Assembly: GCA_025357915.1 (NCBI GenBank)
Contig: JANYLH010000084.1
Location: 1-64,000, forward strand
Length of the DNA stretch: 64,000 bases
From: Gammaproteobacteria bacterium
Lineage (GTDB): Bacteria; Pseudomonadota; Gammaproteobacteria; Steroidobacterales; Steroidobacteraceae
Direction: 5' to 3'
Shown: piece by piece, positions 34,201 to 42,188 of the stretch
Layout of the letters: the number at the start of each line of letters is the position of its first letter
Position numbering within the stretch: position 1 is the first letter of the stretch
Translations under genes and position numbers: made by a program
The notes under the pieces: model-generated
Database searches by the model: none
What the model saw: only the letters and a program-made list of their open reading frames with translations
What the model was told of the DNA's origin: nothing

Positions 34201-35940
34201 CGGCTGTTCCGCCTGCCGCGCTCGAGCTGGGCCGACTACGACCGCGCCTGCCTTTCGGCCGGCGGCGTAATCCTGGAACGCGCGCACAAGTCCGTGTTGC
34301 TCACGCCGCAGGCGCGCGCGCTGCTCGGACTCGAGCACGAGCGCGCCACGCCGCCCGAGGTGGTGCGGGCAATACTGAAACTGCCGGTCGACCTGCTGTG
34401 GAATGGCGGCATCGGCACCTACGTCAAGGCCAGTACGGAAAGCCACGGCGAGATCGCCGATCGCGCCAACGACGCGGTGCGCATCAACGGCGCCGAGCTG
34501 CGCGCGAAAGTGCTGGGCGAAGGCGGGAATCTGGGCTGTTCGCAGCGCGGCCGCATCGAATACGCCCTGGCCGGCGGCCGCATCAATACCGATTTTGTCG
34601 ACAACTCGGCGGGCGTCAATACTTCCGACATCGAAGTAAATCTCAAGATCATGCTGGCGGGCACGGTGGGCGGCCCGGCACCCAGGGGCGCGCGGCGCCG
34701 CGCGCTGCTGGCCAGCGTCACCGACGAAGTGGCTGCACAGGTGCTGCGCAACAACTACCTGCAGAGCCAGGCGATCAGCCTGCTGGAGCAACGCAGCGTG
34801 GCCGACCTTGGCGACCACCAGCAGCTGTTGCGACTCCTCGAACGCGACGGCGAGCTCAATCGCGCGCTCGAATTCCTCCCCAGCGATATCGAGATCGAAG
34901 AGCGCATGGTGCGGGGGCGCGGGCTGACCCGGCCGGAACTGGCGGCGCTGCTGGCGTACGGCAAGATTGCGCTCAACCACGCGCTGACCGAAGCCGACAT
35001 TGCCGCCGACCCCTACCTCGCCGGCGAGCTCGAACGCTATTTCCCGCGCCGCTGGCGCCACCGGTTTGCCCGCCGCATCGCGCGCCACCGCCTGCGCAGC
35101 GAGCTGATCGCCACCACGACGACCAACAGCATCCTCAACCGCATGGATCCGGGTTTCGTGACGCGCATGGCCTCGCAGACCGGCGCCGACACCGCCGCCG
35201 TGGCCCGCGCCTACACGATCGCCCGCGACAGTGCCGGCCTGCGCGGGCTATGGGTGAGCATCGAGGCACTCGATAACCGCGTCAGCGCGGTTGCGCAATA
35301 TGAGGCGCTGCTCGCGACCCGCGATTACGTCGAGCAGCTGACCCGCCGCCTGCTGCTGGCGCGCTCATCCGGCGCCCAGGTGGATATCGGCGCTGAAGTC
35401 GCACGCCTGACACCGGCATTCCAGGCGATGCAGCGCCTGCTGCCTGCGGTACTGCCGGGAATTGCCGGCGACCGCTACCAGGAGCTTTTCGTGCAGCTGC
35501 AGTCCGCCGGAATCCCCGCGGCGCTGGCCGGGAATCTCGCAGCGCTTCCGGCGATGCGCGCGACGCCGGATCTGGCCGCGATCGCCAGCGAGCTGCGCCG
35601 AGCGCTCCCGGCCGTGGCCGGACAGTACTTCCAGACCGCCGCCGCGCTCGGCATCGACTGGCTTGCCGAAGCGATCCGGCGCCTGCGCACCACGGGCAGC
35701 TGGCAGGCCGTGGCGCGCGAGCGCCTGTACACCGCCTGCCTCGACGGGCAAAGGGAACTGGCCCGGCGGGCGCTGCGTGAGCGCGCCGGCGAAGGTCCGG
35801 CGCGCGCGCGCTGGATCGAGCGGCTCGGCGCTCCCGGCCACCAGTGGCTCCTCACGCTCCGCGAACTGCGCGTCGCCGCTGCGCCGGACCTCGCGGCGCT
35901 GATGGCCGGCGCCGAAGCCCTGCGCAACCTCGCGCTCTGA
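31210..35940 (+). CDS. gdhB: NAD-specific glutamate dehydrogenase, large (about 180 kDa) type
   Basis: Catabolic enzyme that deaminates glutamate to 2-oxoglutarate with NAD. At 1576 residues it belongs to the large GdhB class found in Pseudomonas and relatives. The long N-terminal part has ACT-like segments (VELITDDMPFLVDTLNLSL, NHFTFLGFRR). The catalytic domain contains KAQHVKNTLIVPVGAKGGFV and IGDMSGDVFGNGMLLS. The NAD-binding part has NGGIGTYVKAS, VLGEGGNLGCSQRGRIEYA and FVDNSAGVNTSDIEVNLK. The start ATG 31210 follows GGGGGAGAG; a frame start 11 codons earlier was rejected. It precedes gpmA by 12 bases. Confidence 0.97.
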   Translation: MSKPPARGRRQLQLAARLLRAWRTGLPPEEWRAAGAGALRSAAETQLRFGARRAPRQTLVRVTSPPLAPGTGGGYSVVELITDDMPFLVDTLNLSLSEAGHSVQLIVHPIMGAVRGAGGRLLQFGERKTVRAPVSESWQYLRIDRLAGPEEAAALRARLLAALTDVRHACEDWPAMRQTARALCAQLQRRAPPFPAAMVAESAALLAYMEDNHFTFLGFRRSRLRRGRGGPRLVPIAGSALGVVRSMRPPPPAPLQAPRELLIVTKANHRSTVHRPGYLDCIAIKEYDARGRLSGEAQFRGLWTSNTYHADPRTVPLLRLKVARVIAGFPFRPSGHDAKRLISILENLPRDELFQASIAELRHCARAVLALHERARGVCLVMRRDRRRRYWSCLVYLGRERLDNDAFRRIETVLKRALGGGQLDSSLAVGEAPLAQLHVTVRIEGSDEPAVRRRALERELDAALVTWRERLQAALRAHHDEVTAAALDRRYAAAFPAAYQQDVAPALAVQDIADLDSAPAAGAGHLRLQLPPSAEHTRAHLRLLRHGEPLAISEALPILESFGLRIIAERPYELRLAGGAAWIQDFELEAPGLHAADGPTLGRQLNIAYTAVLAGELDSDGFHRLIVSAGLTVPQTRVLRACCRYLLQTGLPFSQAYMERVLHTHPHIARDLWRLFERRLDPSATERRALRDAVAIERRLHHAISEVRNPDDDRILRSFLAVILATLRTNYFRSQGAGRPLAFKLQPRAIPGLPEPRPDFEIFVHGTRVEGVHMRRGLIARGGIRWSERPEDFRTEVLGLMKAQHVKNTLIVPVGAKGGFVARRLRPGAPPEERAREVLECYQSYIRCLLEITDNIVDGAVVPPPQVRSRDGHDPYLVVAADKGTASYSDVANAISAEYGFWLGDAFASGGSAGYDHKKMGITARGGWECVKRHFRELGVDIMREPFTVAGIGDMSGDVFGNGMLLSPQIRMVAAFDHRHIFIDPDPDARRSLRERTRLFRLPRSSWADYDRACLSAGGVILERAHKSVLLTPQARALLGLEHERATPPEVVRAILKLPVDLLWNGGIGTYVKASTESHGEIADRANDAVRINGAELRAKVLGEGGNLGCSQRGRIEYALAGGRINTDFVDNSAGVNTSDIEVNLKIMLAGTVGGPAPRGARRRALLASVTDEVAAQVLRNNYLQSQAISLLEQRSVADLGDHQQLLRLLERDGELNRALEFLPSDIEIEERMVRGRGLTRPELAALLAYGKIALNHALTEADIAADPYLAGELERYFPRRWRHRFARRIARHRLRSELIATTTTNSILNRMDPGFVTRMASQTGADTAAVARAYTIARDSAGLRGLWVSIEALDNRVSAVAQYEALLATRDYVEQLTRRLLLARSSGAQVDIGAEVARLTPAFQAMQRLLPAVLPGIAGDRYQELFVQLQSAGIPAALAGNLAALPAMRATPDLAAIASELRRALPAVAGQYFQTAAALGIDWLAEAIRRLRTTGSWQAVARERLYTACLDGQRELARRALRERAGEGPARARWIERLGAPGHQWLLTLRELRVAAAPDLAALMAGAEALRNLAL

Positions 35941-35952
35941 CCGGAACTGCCC

Positions 35953-36705
35953 ATGCCTGGAAAACTGCTACTCGTGCGTCACGGCCAGAGCACCTGGAAC
36001 CTCGAGAACCTGTTCACCGGCTGGACCGATGTCGACCTGTCGCCGCAGGGCGTGGACGAGGCGCGTCAGGCCGGCCGCGAGATCGCGCGCGAGGGCCTGG
36101 TGCCGCAGGTCGTGTTTACTTCGGTCCTCAAGCGCGCGATCCGCACGGAGTGGCTGATCCTGGAGGAACTCGACCTGCTGTGGCTCCCGGCCGAGCGCGA
36201 CTGGCGGCTCAACGAGCGCCACTACGGCGCGCTGCAGGGACTCAACAAGGCGCAGACCGTGGCGCAGTACGGCGCGGCCCAGGTACAGGTCTGGCGCCGC
36301 AGCTACGACACGCCGCCGCCGCCGCTCGCGGCCGACGACCCGCGTCATCCGCGCTTCGACCGGCGCTATGCGCAGCTGAGCGCCGCCGAGCTGCCCGCGA
36401 CGGAGTCGCTCAAGGATACGCTGGCGCGCGTGCTGCCCTGCTGGGAGCAGCGCATCGCGCCCGAGCTGCGGGCCGACCGCGACGTCATGATCGTCGCGCA
36501 CGGCAACAGCCTGCGCGCGCTGGTGAAGATGCTCGACGGCCTGTCCGAGAGCGCGATCGTCGAGCTGAACATTCCCACCGGCATTCCGCTGCTTTACGAG
36601 CTCGACGCCAATCTCGGCGCGCGCGCGAGCCGCTACCTGGGAGATGCCGACGCGGTCAAGGCGGCGGCGGAAGCCGTGCGCGCCCAGACGGAGAAACGCC
36701 CCTAG
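35953..36705 (+). CDS. gpmA: 2,3-bisphosphoglycerate-dependent phosphoglycerate mutase
   Basis: Interconverts 3- and 2-phosphoglycerate in glycolysis and gluconeogenesis. The 250-residue protein starts with the phospho-histidine motif [18 protein letters not shown]. It contains [21 protein letters not shown] and the second catalytic histidine in [13 protein letters not shown]. Length and motifs match the dPGM family closely. It is the last gene of the plus-strand run and is convergent with the RraB-domain gene. Confidence 0.97.
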   Translation: MPGKLLLVRHGQSTWNLENLFTGWTDVDLSPQGVDEARQAGREIAREGLVPQVVFTSVLKRAIRTEWLILEELDLLWLPAERDWRLNERHYGALQGLNKAQTVAQYGAAQVQVWRRSYDTPPPPLAADDPRHPRFDRRYAQLSAAELPATESLKDTLARVLPCWEQRIAPELRADRDVMIVAHGNSLRALVKMLDGLSESAIVELNIPTGIPLLYELDANLGARASRYLGDADAVKAAAEAVRAQTEKRP

Positions 36706-36718
36706 GGCCTGGTACCAC

Positions 36719-37153
36719 TCAGGGACTGGTGCGGCGCGCGGCGCGCGTGATGCCCGCCGTGGCCCAGCCGTCGTAGCGGCCACCGTGGTGCACGGCTACC
36801 GTCGACAGCTCGCGCGTCAGCGCCTGCATATCGGGCACCGAGATGCGCATGGTGCGCAGCGCATGCAGCGTGTAGCGATCACCCTGTTCGGGATCGACGC
36901 GGCGGAAGTCCACCGCATAGCCGCGGGGGCCGAGCAGCGCAGCCACTTTCTCGCAGGCGCCCTGGTCCGGCAGGTCGAAGAAGAAATCCACCGCGTAAGG
37001 CTTGAACGGATCGCCGCCCTGGGTGCGCAGGTTCTTCACCAGCCGCTCGTCCCAGTCTTCCTTGCCCTGCTGGCGCATCCGGCGCACGGTCATGTAGACG
37101 CGCAACACCGCCACCAGCGCCGCGAGCACGAGCAACCAGGTGAACATCTGCAT
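36719..37153 (-). CDS. Membrane-anchored RraB-domain protein (possible RNase E regulator)
   Basis: A 144-residue protein with one N-terminal membrane helix (residues 3-20, MFTWLLVLAALVAVLRVYM) followed by a soluble domain. The stretch YAVDFFFDLPDQGACEKVAALLGPRGYAVDFRRVD resembles the RraB family, whose E. coli member binds and inhibits RNase E. E. coli RraB has no membrane helix, so the anchored form is a notable difference. RNase E itself is membrane-bound, which makes the pairing plausible, but function is inferred from the domain only. It lies 15 bases downstream of the ferredoxin gene. Confidence 0.7.
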   Translation of the reverse strand: MQMFTWLLVLAALVAVLRVYMTVRRMRQQGKEDWDERLVKNLRTQGGDPFKPYAVDFFFDLPDQGACEKVAALLGPRGYAVDFRRVDPEQGDRYTLHALRTMRISVPDMQALTRELSTVAVHHGGRYDGWATAGITRAARRTSP

Positions 37154-37168
37154 GAGCCTGCCGCCGCC

Positions 37169-37486
37169 CTAGTCTTCAGGCGCGATCGTCACGCGCAGGC
37201 CGTCGAGCGCGTCACTCAGCTGGATCTGGCAGGAAAGCCGCGAGGCCGCGCCGCGATAGGACACGAGGTCCTTGAGCATGTCGGTCTCGTCCGACATGGC
37301 CGCCGGGACTTTCGGCACCCAGGCCTCGTCGATGTACACGTGACAGGTGGCGCAGGAGCACATGCCGCCGCAGATTGCGGTGACGCCATCGTCCATGTCG
37401 CGCAGCGGCTCCATCAACACGCCGGCATTTGGCGCCTGGATCTGCTGCTCGACACCATCCCGGTCAACGACGCGCAACAAGGGCAT
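37169..37486 (-). CDS. 2Fe-2S ferredoxin (adrenodoxin/putidaredoxin type)
   Basis: A 105-residue electron carrier. The cluster motif is CGGMCSCATCHVYI plus a fourth cysteine in RLSCQIQLSDALDGLRVTI, the vertebrate/putidaredoxin-type pattern. I chose ATG 37486 because GGAG precedes it by seven bases; another ATG four codons upstream is also in frame. Such ferredoxins serve cytochrome P450s, dioxygenases or, as IscFdx, cluster assembly. No partner oxygenase is adjacent. Since the isc locus in this window lacks fdx, this could supply that role, but nothing here proves it. Confidence 0.88.
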   Translation of the reverse strand: MPLLRVVDRDGVEQQIQAPNAGVLMEPLRDMDDGVTAICGGMCSCATCHVYIDEAWVPKVPAAMSDETDMLKDLVSYRGAASRLSCQIQLSDALDGLRVTIAPED

Positions 37487-37516
37487 GAACCACTCCATGG
37501 GGCTGTTTGGGGCGCG

Positions 37517-38353
37517 CTAGTTTGCCGATCGGGAGGCGCCGGCGCCAGTGGTGCGGGCCCGATGCCACAGCCAGGTCAGGGCCTCGTAGACGCGGATCGC
37601 CGCGCCAAGCCGGGCGGCCGCGCCCGGCCCGGCAATACCGGCCGCCTCCAGCAACCGTCCGGCCTGCGCTCGCGCGGCTGGACTATAGGCGAGTACGCAG
37701 GCCACGTCGTAGACCGGATCGGCGCACTGCGCATACTCCCAGTCCAGCAGCCACAGTCCGGCGCCATCTAGCAGGTTCGCGTGCGTGAGATCGCCGTGCA
37801 CGATGGCGGGTCGGGCGACATGGCTGGCGACCTGCAAGGCGGCGGCGCGAACCTCGTCCGCCATGGCGCGCGCGCGCGGGGCCGCCGCGCCGGCGCCCGC
37901 GAGCTCCAGGTAGAGCTCCGCAACGGCTCCCGGATCGAAAGGCGCGACCTCGGACGGCGGCGCCAGCGAGTGGAGCCCGGCCAGTCGCCGGCCAAGCCGC
38001 ACCAGCTGTCCCGGCTGCGCCATGTCCGCCGCGTTCCAGGTTCTGCCTTCAAGGTACTCGCGCACCTGGACGCCGGCCGCGCCCCCCCACACCAGCGTGC
38101 GCGGCGCGAATCCGGCCGGTGCGACGGCATCATGCAAAATCCGCTCGCGCTCACGATCGACCCCGGGGCGGTGCGCCGCCGGCGCATCCAGGCGCAGCAC
38201 GAAGCGGCCGCGCGCGGTATCCACCCGCCAGCTGTCATTGACGGTGCCGCCCGCCAGCCGCTCGATGCGCAGCGGGGGCGATCCTGATTCCAGGCCCGGC
38301 ACCAGCGCCAGAGCGGCGGCCGGAGGCACGGCGTGCGCCTGCGGTCTATTCAT
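37517..38353 (-). CDS. Aminoglycoside/choline-type phosphotransferase, likely thiamine kinase
   Basis: A 278-residue small-molecule kinase of the APH/ChoK fold. The catalytic loop is IVHGDLTHANLLDGAG and the metal-binding motif LLDWEYAQCADPVYDVACVL; the N-terminal nucleotide lobe contains RIERLAGGTVNDSWRV. It overlaps the PnuT-like transporter gene by four bases and is the last gene of a TPP-riboswitch transcript. Phosphorylation of imported thiamine, as by ThiK (YcfN), is therefore the best guess. The functional call rests on context; the kinase fold is clear. Confidence 0.8.
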   Translation of the reverse strand: MNRPQAHAVPPAAALALVPGLESGSPPLRIERLAGGTVNDSWRVDTARGRFVLRLDAPAAHRPGVDRERERILHDAVAPAGFAPRTLVWGGAAGVQVREYLEGRTWNAADMAQPGQLVRLGRRLAGLHSLAPPSEVAPFDPGAVAELYLELAGAGAAAPRARAMADEVRAAALQVASHVARPAIVHGDLTHANLLDGAGLWLLDWEYAQCADPVYDVACVLAYSPAARAQAGRLLEAAGIAGPGAAARLGAAIRVYEALTWLWHRARTTGAGASRSAN

Positions 38354-38937
38354 GGCTGCTGAACGCGATAGCGCTGCAGCCAGGCGCGAAAGCCCAGCAC
38401 GGCCATCACGATATAGCTGGTGAACAGCCCGGCGGTCGGCACATAGCCCTGGCGTGCAAACAGGAACACCATGATCAGGTCCGCGCAGATCCAGTAGAAC
38501 CAGTTCTCGAGCACCGAGCGCGCCACCAGCCAGGTCGCCACGAGACTGGTCCAGGTGGTGAGCGAATCGAGCAGCGGCCACGCCGCCCGGGTCTCGGTAG
38601 CGAGCAGCCGCGCGCTCAGCATGCTGGCGGTGAGTATCAGCATGATCGCCATCAGGTGCCGGCGCAGCGGCCAGCGGAAGATGCGCCCGCCCTGCTCCTC
38701 GGCATTTCGCGTCCAGCTGATCCACCCGTACACGGACATCACGACGTAGTACGCCTGCAGGACCGACTGCATCGGCAGCCGCGCGCGCGCGGCAATCACC
38801 ACGTAGACGCAGGAACTCAGGGCGCCGGCGACCCAGCCCCAGCGGTTGCGGCGCAGTATGAGCAGCACGTAGGTCAGGCCCATGGCCACGGCGAAGACCT
38901 CGGGCACATGCTCCAGCCAGGTGTTCACGGGGTGCAA
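38350..38937 (-). CDS. pnuT: PnuC-family vitamin transporter, likely thiamine (PnuT)
   Basis: A 195-residue inner-membrane protein with about seven hydrophobic segments. It shows the PnuC-family features WGWVAGALSSCVYVVIAARARL, the tryptophan-rich YGWISWTRN and LENWFYWICADLIMVFLFARQGYVPTAGLF. PnuC-type carriers take up nicotinamide riboside, riboflavin or thiamine. The gene follows a TonB-dependent receptor by one base under a TPP riboswitch, so thiamine is the likely substrate (PnuT). Uptake would be driven by phosphorylation by the kinase encoded next. Confidence 0.87.
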   Translation of the reverse strand: MHPVNTWLEHVPEVFAVAMGLTYVLLILRRNRWGWVAGALSSCVYVVIAARARLPMQSVLQAYYVVMSVYGWISWTRNAEEQGGRIFRWPLRRHLMAIMLILTASMLSARLLATETRAAWPLLDSLTTWTSLVATWLVARSVLENWFYWICADLIMVFLFARQGYVPTAGLFTSYIVMAVLGFRAWLQRYRVQQP

Positions 38938-38938
38938 C

Positions 38939-41050
38939 CTAGAGCCAGCCCAGATCGACGCTCACGCTCACGCCCAGCTGCCGCGGATCGCCGTTCTGCA
39001 GGTAGAGCTTGACCGGAAAATCGGGCGGTTCGTCGCCAAAGTAGAATCCCTGCACGGCATAGCGGGCGTCGAGGAGATTGCGCGCCCACAGGCTCGCCGT
39101 CCAGTCCCCAAGCCGCCAGCCGGCGCGCAGGTTCACGAGGGCGCGCGCGCGCGCGCGCTGATCGTGGCTGGCACTGAAGTAATAGCCATCCTGGGCTTGC
39201 AGGTCGACGCGCGCGAAGCCGCCGGCCGGATGCTGGTAGCCGCCACTGATCGCGATCTGCCATGCCGGGGCGAAAGCCTGCGCCCGGCCGCGCAGGTCGT
39301 TGCCGCCGCTGACGTATCCCAGGTAACGCGTGCCCTGCAGCGCCATGCTTGCCGTGAGCGTCCAGCGTGCCGCGGGCCGCCACTGCAGCTCGCCTTCCAT
39401 GCCGATGTTGTCACCATGCGCGGCGTTGCCGGTGAAGAACACATAGGTCAGCGGATTGTCCGGCAGCAGCTGGCGCGAGTTGTAGACCTGCATGGCCACG
39501 CGTCGCATGGCGTAGGCGTCCGCCTGCAGCGCCACGGTCCCGTCGCGGCTGCGCCGGCGCAGACCCAGTTCGAGATTCCAGAGCGCCTCGGCGCGGAAGC
39601 GCCGCTGCCCCGGATCGATGCCAGCGCCGATGTTGAAGCCGCCGGCCCTGAAGCCGCGCGCCAGCGTGGCGTAATACTGCCGCACGCCGCTCGCATTCCA
39701 GAGCCAGGAGAGGTTGCCGCCCGGCAGCCGATCGAGCGCGGTAGCAAACGGCGCGTCGGCACTGTCGCTGTAGTCCGCGCGGCGCTGCTCGGCGCGCAGC
39801 CCCAGCGTCACCGTGCCGCGCGCGGCGACCCGCAATTCGAGCGAACCGTAGAGCGCGATGTGGGTCGCGCGATAATTGCTCCACAGCAGGCTCTGGCCGG
39901 CGCCGTAATACTGGTCATTCCAGGCGTCGAGCTGCGCGTCGCTCTCGCGCAGGCGCAGGAAATACACGCCGGCGACCGGCCGCAACCGCCCCAAAAGCAG
40001 GGCGCCGTCACCGCCGACGTAGCGCAGGTCCTGCGCGAGTGTGCGGCGTACGCGCAGGTGCTGCTCGAAGTAATCGTAGGGCGCGCTGGCGCCCCAGTAG
40101 AGATCATTCCCCCAGTCGCCGTCGAATGAATAGTCGCTGTGCGAAACGGCGGCGCTGCTGACGCTCAGCCACGCCCCGGCGCCAGTCGCGTGCGTCACGC
40201 GCAACGACGCTCCGTTCGAGCGCTGCGCATCGCGCCCTGGCTGGTTCGAGCGCGTGATGCGCGAGTTGTCCACCGACCAGGCGTCGTAGCCGTTGTCGAG
40301 GTCAGCGCTCAGCGCTGTCAGCAGCGCGTGCGTACCGGGCAGCGGCTCCCACGCCACTTTGCCGCGCAGCGTGGTTTCATCGTAACCATTGGTGTCATCG
40401 CGCCCGAGGTAGACGTTGCGGCGGAAGCCGTTGCTCCGGTAGCGCTGCGCCGCGAGGCGCCAGCCCGCCGAACCATCGGCGCGCCCGTCGCCGGCGGCCA
40501 GGCCCAGCGCCGTCGTACCATGGTCCCCAAGGGTGGCCTCGGCGCGGAAGTCCCGCGCCAAGCCCGGATCCGTGCTTCGCAGGCTGATCAGCCCGGCGAG
40601 CGCGTTGGCGCCATACACGGTGCTGCTCGGTCCGCGCAGCACTTCGACACGTTCGAGATCGAAGAGCGTGGCGGGCATGCCGACGCCGGAGAAATCGATG
40701 TCGTCGATCAGCAATCCGACCGAGGGGTTCGGCGCGCCCTGGTACTGCTCGGTTTCGCCGATGCCGCGCAGCTGGAAGTACCGCGGCCGCGAACTGCCCG
40801 ACGCCCAGCTCAGGCCCGGCACCAGCGCCAGCACGTCCGCAAAATGTTGCACACCGGCGGCCGCCAGCGTCGCGCTATCAAGCACCGTCACGCTCTGCGA
40901 CAGCTCGCGCAGCGGCATGGCGCGGAGGCCCGCGCGGATGATCACTTCCTCGAGCTGCTCGGGCGCGCCCGCCGGCGTGGCCGCCCCGACCACCGGCACG
41001 CCCAGGAACGCCAGTACGAATGACACGACGAGCTTGAATGGGCTGTTCAA
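38939..41050 (-). CDS. TonB-dependent outer-membrane receptor, thiamine-regulated
   Basis: Outer-membrane beta-barrel importer of about 703 residues, probably for thiamine or its phosphates. The plug domain carries TVLDSATLAAAGVQHFADVLALVPGLSW, RYFQLRGIGETEQYQG and VEVLRGPSSTVYGANALAGLI. The barrel follows, ending in DLGWL. No ATG precedes the signal peptide. The TTG at 41048-41050 gives LNSPFKLVVSFVLAFLGVPVVGAATPA, a good signal sequence, and lies just after GGGAGCAGG. The open frame continues upstream only because it reads through the riboswitch. A GC-dinucleotide tract sits near its 3' end (about 39140-39157). Confidence 0.9.
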   Translation of the reverse strand: MNSPFKLVVSFVLAFLGVPVVGAATPAGAPEQLEEVIIRAGLRAMPLRELSQSVTVLDSATLAAAGVQHFADVLALVPGLSWASGSSRPRYFQLRGIGETEQYQGAPNPSVGLLIDDIDFSGVGMPATLFDLERVEVLRGPSSTVYGANALAGLISLRSTDPGLARDFRAEATLGDHGTTALGLAAGDGRADGSAGWRLAAQRYRSNGFRRNVYLGRDDTNGYDETTLRGKVAWEPLPGTHALLTALSADLDNGYDAWSVDNSRITRSNQPGRDAQRSNGASLRVTHATGAGAWLSVSSAAVSHSDYSFDGDWGNDLYWGASAPYDYFEQHLRVRRTLAQDLRYVGGDGALLLGRLRPVAGVYFLRLRESDAQLDAWNDQYYGAGQSLLWSNYRATHIALYGSLELRVAARGTVTLGLRAEQRRADYSDSADAPFATALDRLPGGNLSWLWNASGVRQYYATLARGFRAGGFNIGAGIDPGQRRFRAEALWNLELGLRRRSRDGTVALQADAYAMRRVAMQVYNSRQLLPDNPLTYVFFTGNAAHGDNIGMEGELQWRPAARWTLTASMALQGTRYLGYVSGGNDLRGRAQAFAPAWQIAISGGYQHPAGGFARVDLQAQDGYYFSASHDQRARARALVNLRAGWRLGDWTASLWARNLLDARYAVQGFYFGDEPPDFPVKLYLQNGDPRQLGVSVSVDLGWL

Positions 41051-41052
41051 TG

Positions 41053-41144
41053 ACCTGCTCCCTACGCCGGTACTAACCGGATCAGGTTCAACGGGTTTGC
41101 CGCTCATACGGCATCTCAGGCCCGGCATCGGGCCACCCCAAGGT
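41053..41144 (-). promoter_or_regulatory. TPP riboswitch (THI element)
   Basis: On the minus strand the RNA contains the conserved blocks GGGGTGGCCC, CCTGAGATGCC, AAACCCGTTGAACCTGATCCGG and TTAGTACCGGCGTAGGGAG, the full THI-box consensus. Its outer stem can pair ACCT (41141-41144) with AGGT (41053-41056). That second strand contains part of the Shine-Dalgarno sequence and ends two bases before the TTG start of the receptor gene. Ligand binding would therefore hide the ribosome site directly. There is no room for a separate terminator, so translational control is inferred. Confidence 0.95.
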
Positions 41145-41155
41145 TTGCGTTGCGA

Positions 41156-41184
41156 ACTATCCTAGTCCCGGGCGGACAATGCAA
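41156..41184 (-). promoter_or_regulatory. Candidate promoter for the thiamine-salvage operon
   Basis: On the minus strand TTGCAT (41179-41184) and GATAGT (41156-41161) are separated by 17 bases. The predicted transcript would begin about five bases before the riboswitch outer stem, a consistent fit. It lies in the region divergent from the PhzF-family gene. Confidence 0.5.
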
Positions 41185-41279
41185 GCGAGGCGTGCAGCAG
41201 CGGCGAACGCCACCGCTGCGTTACCATCCGGGTGCGGGCTGACATGCGCGGCCCGCGTGGTTCGCCAAGGAGAGTTCCG

Positions 41280-42188
41280 ATGAAGGCCAGGCGGAGCGTG
41301 CGGATATTCCAGGTCGATGCCTTCACGACGCAGCTGTTTGCCGGCAACCCCGCTGGCGTGGTGCTCGACGCGCAGGAACTGGGCGAGCGCGAGATGCAGC
41401 TGCTGGCACGCGAACTCGGCAGCGCCGACACCGCCTTCGTAATGCCACCGGACGCGGCCGACCACGACCTGCGGCTGCGGTTCTTTACGCCGCACGGCGA
41501 GACCGGCTTCGTTGGCCATGCGACCATCGCGGCACATGCCGTACTCGACTCGCTCGGTCTGCCGCACTGCCGGCGGCAGCAGCAAAGCGCGGGCCTGGCT
41601 GAGATCGACAGGCTCCCCGGGCCCCAGGGCACGCGCTATGCCTTCAGTCGTCCACCGCCGATGCTCGGAGCCGCTATTGCGCGCGACACGCTGGGGCAGA
41701 TTGTCGCCGCGCTCGGCATGAGTCCCGATGAGCTCGACCCGGGCTGCCCGCCCATCGTGGCGGGCGCGACCGGCGCCCGCGCGCTGATCGCCGTGCGCGA
41801 TGGGGCGGTGCTGGCACGTCTCAAGCCCGATCTGGCAGCGCTGTCGGCGTTGTCGGCCGCCGGCTGCCCGCCGGGATTTTTCGCCTTTACGCTGGCGCCC
41901 GCGGTCGCCGACTGCGACACGGAAGCGCGCATGTTCTGTCCCGCCATTGGCATCGATGAAGATCCGGTCAGCGGCAACGCGCACACGCTGCTCGCCATGC
42001 ACCTGCTGGCGCTCCAGCGCGTGCCCGAACGCACAGGCGAACCGGGATTCACCTCCCGCCAGGGCCACCACATGGGGCGCGCGGGCGTCGTCGAGGTCAG
42101 CATCCAAAGCGCTGGAGGCGTGGTCCGCGGCGTGCGCATCGCCGGCGGCGCGCGAATCGCCTATGCCGCTACCATCGATCTGGTCTAG
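41280..42188 (+). CDS. PhzF-family isomerase/epimerase-like protein
   Basis: A 302-residue protein of the diaminopimelate-epimerase-fold PhzF family, whose physiological substrates are mostly unknown. N-terminal half: IFQVDAFTTQLFAGNPAGVVLDA and FFTPHGETGFVGHATIAAHAV. C-terminal half: GIDEDPVSGNAHTLLAMHL. The position that carries the catalytic glutamate in PhzF (family SET motif) reads ADTAFV here, an aspartate. ATG 41280 follows AAGGAGAG. It is divergent from the thiamine operon, and its end overlaps the convergent S9 peptidase ORF by four bases. Confidence 0.87.
   Translation: MKARRSVRIFQVDAFTTQLFAGNPAGVVLDAQELGEREMQLLARELGSADTAFVMPPDAADHDLRLRFFTPHGETGFVGHATIAAHAVLDSLGLPHCRRQQQSAGLAEIDRLPGPQGTRYAFSRPPPMLGAAIARDTLGQIVAALGMSPDELDPGCPPIVAGATGARALIAVRDGAVLARLKPDLAALSALSAAGCPPGFFAFTLAPAVADCDTEARMFCPAIGIDEDPVSGNAHTLLAMHLLALQRVPERTGEPGFTSRQGHHMGRAGVVEVSIQSAGGVVRGVRIAGGARIAYAATIDLV

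Noticed and set aside
39140-39157. GC dinucleotide run inside the TonB-dependent receptor gene
   Set aside because: It encodes alternating Arg and Ala in frame. It could be prone to slippage, but the frame is intact and there is no sign of phase variation.
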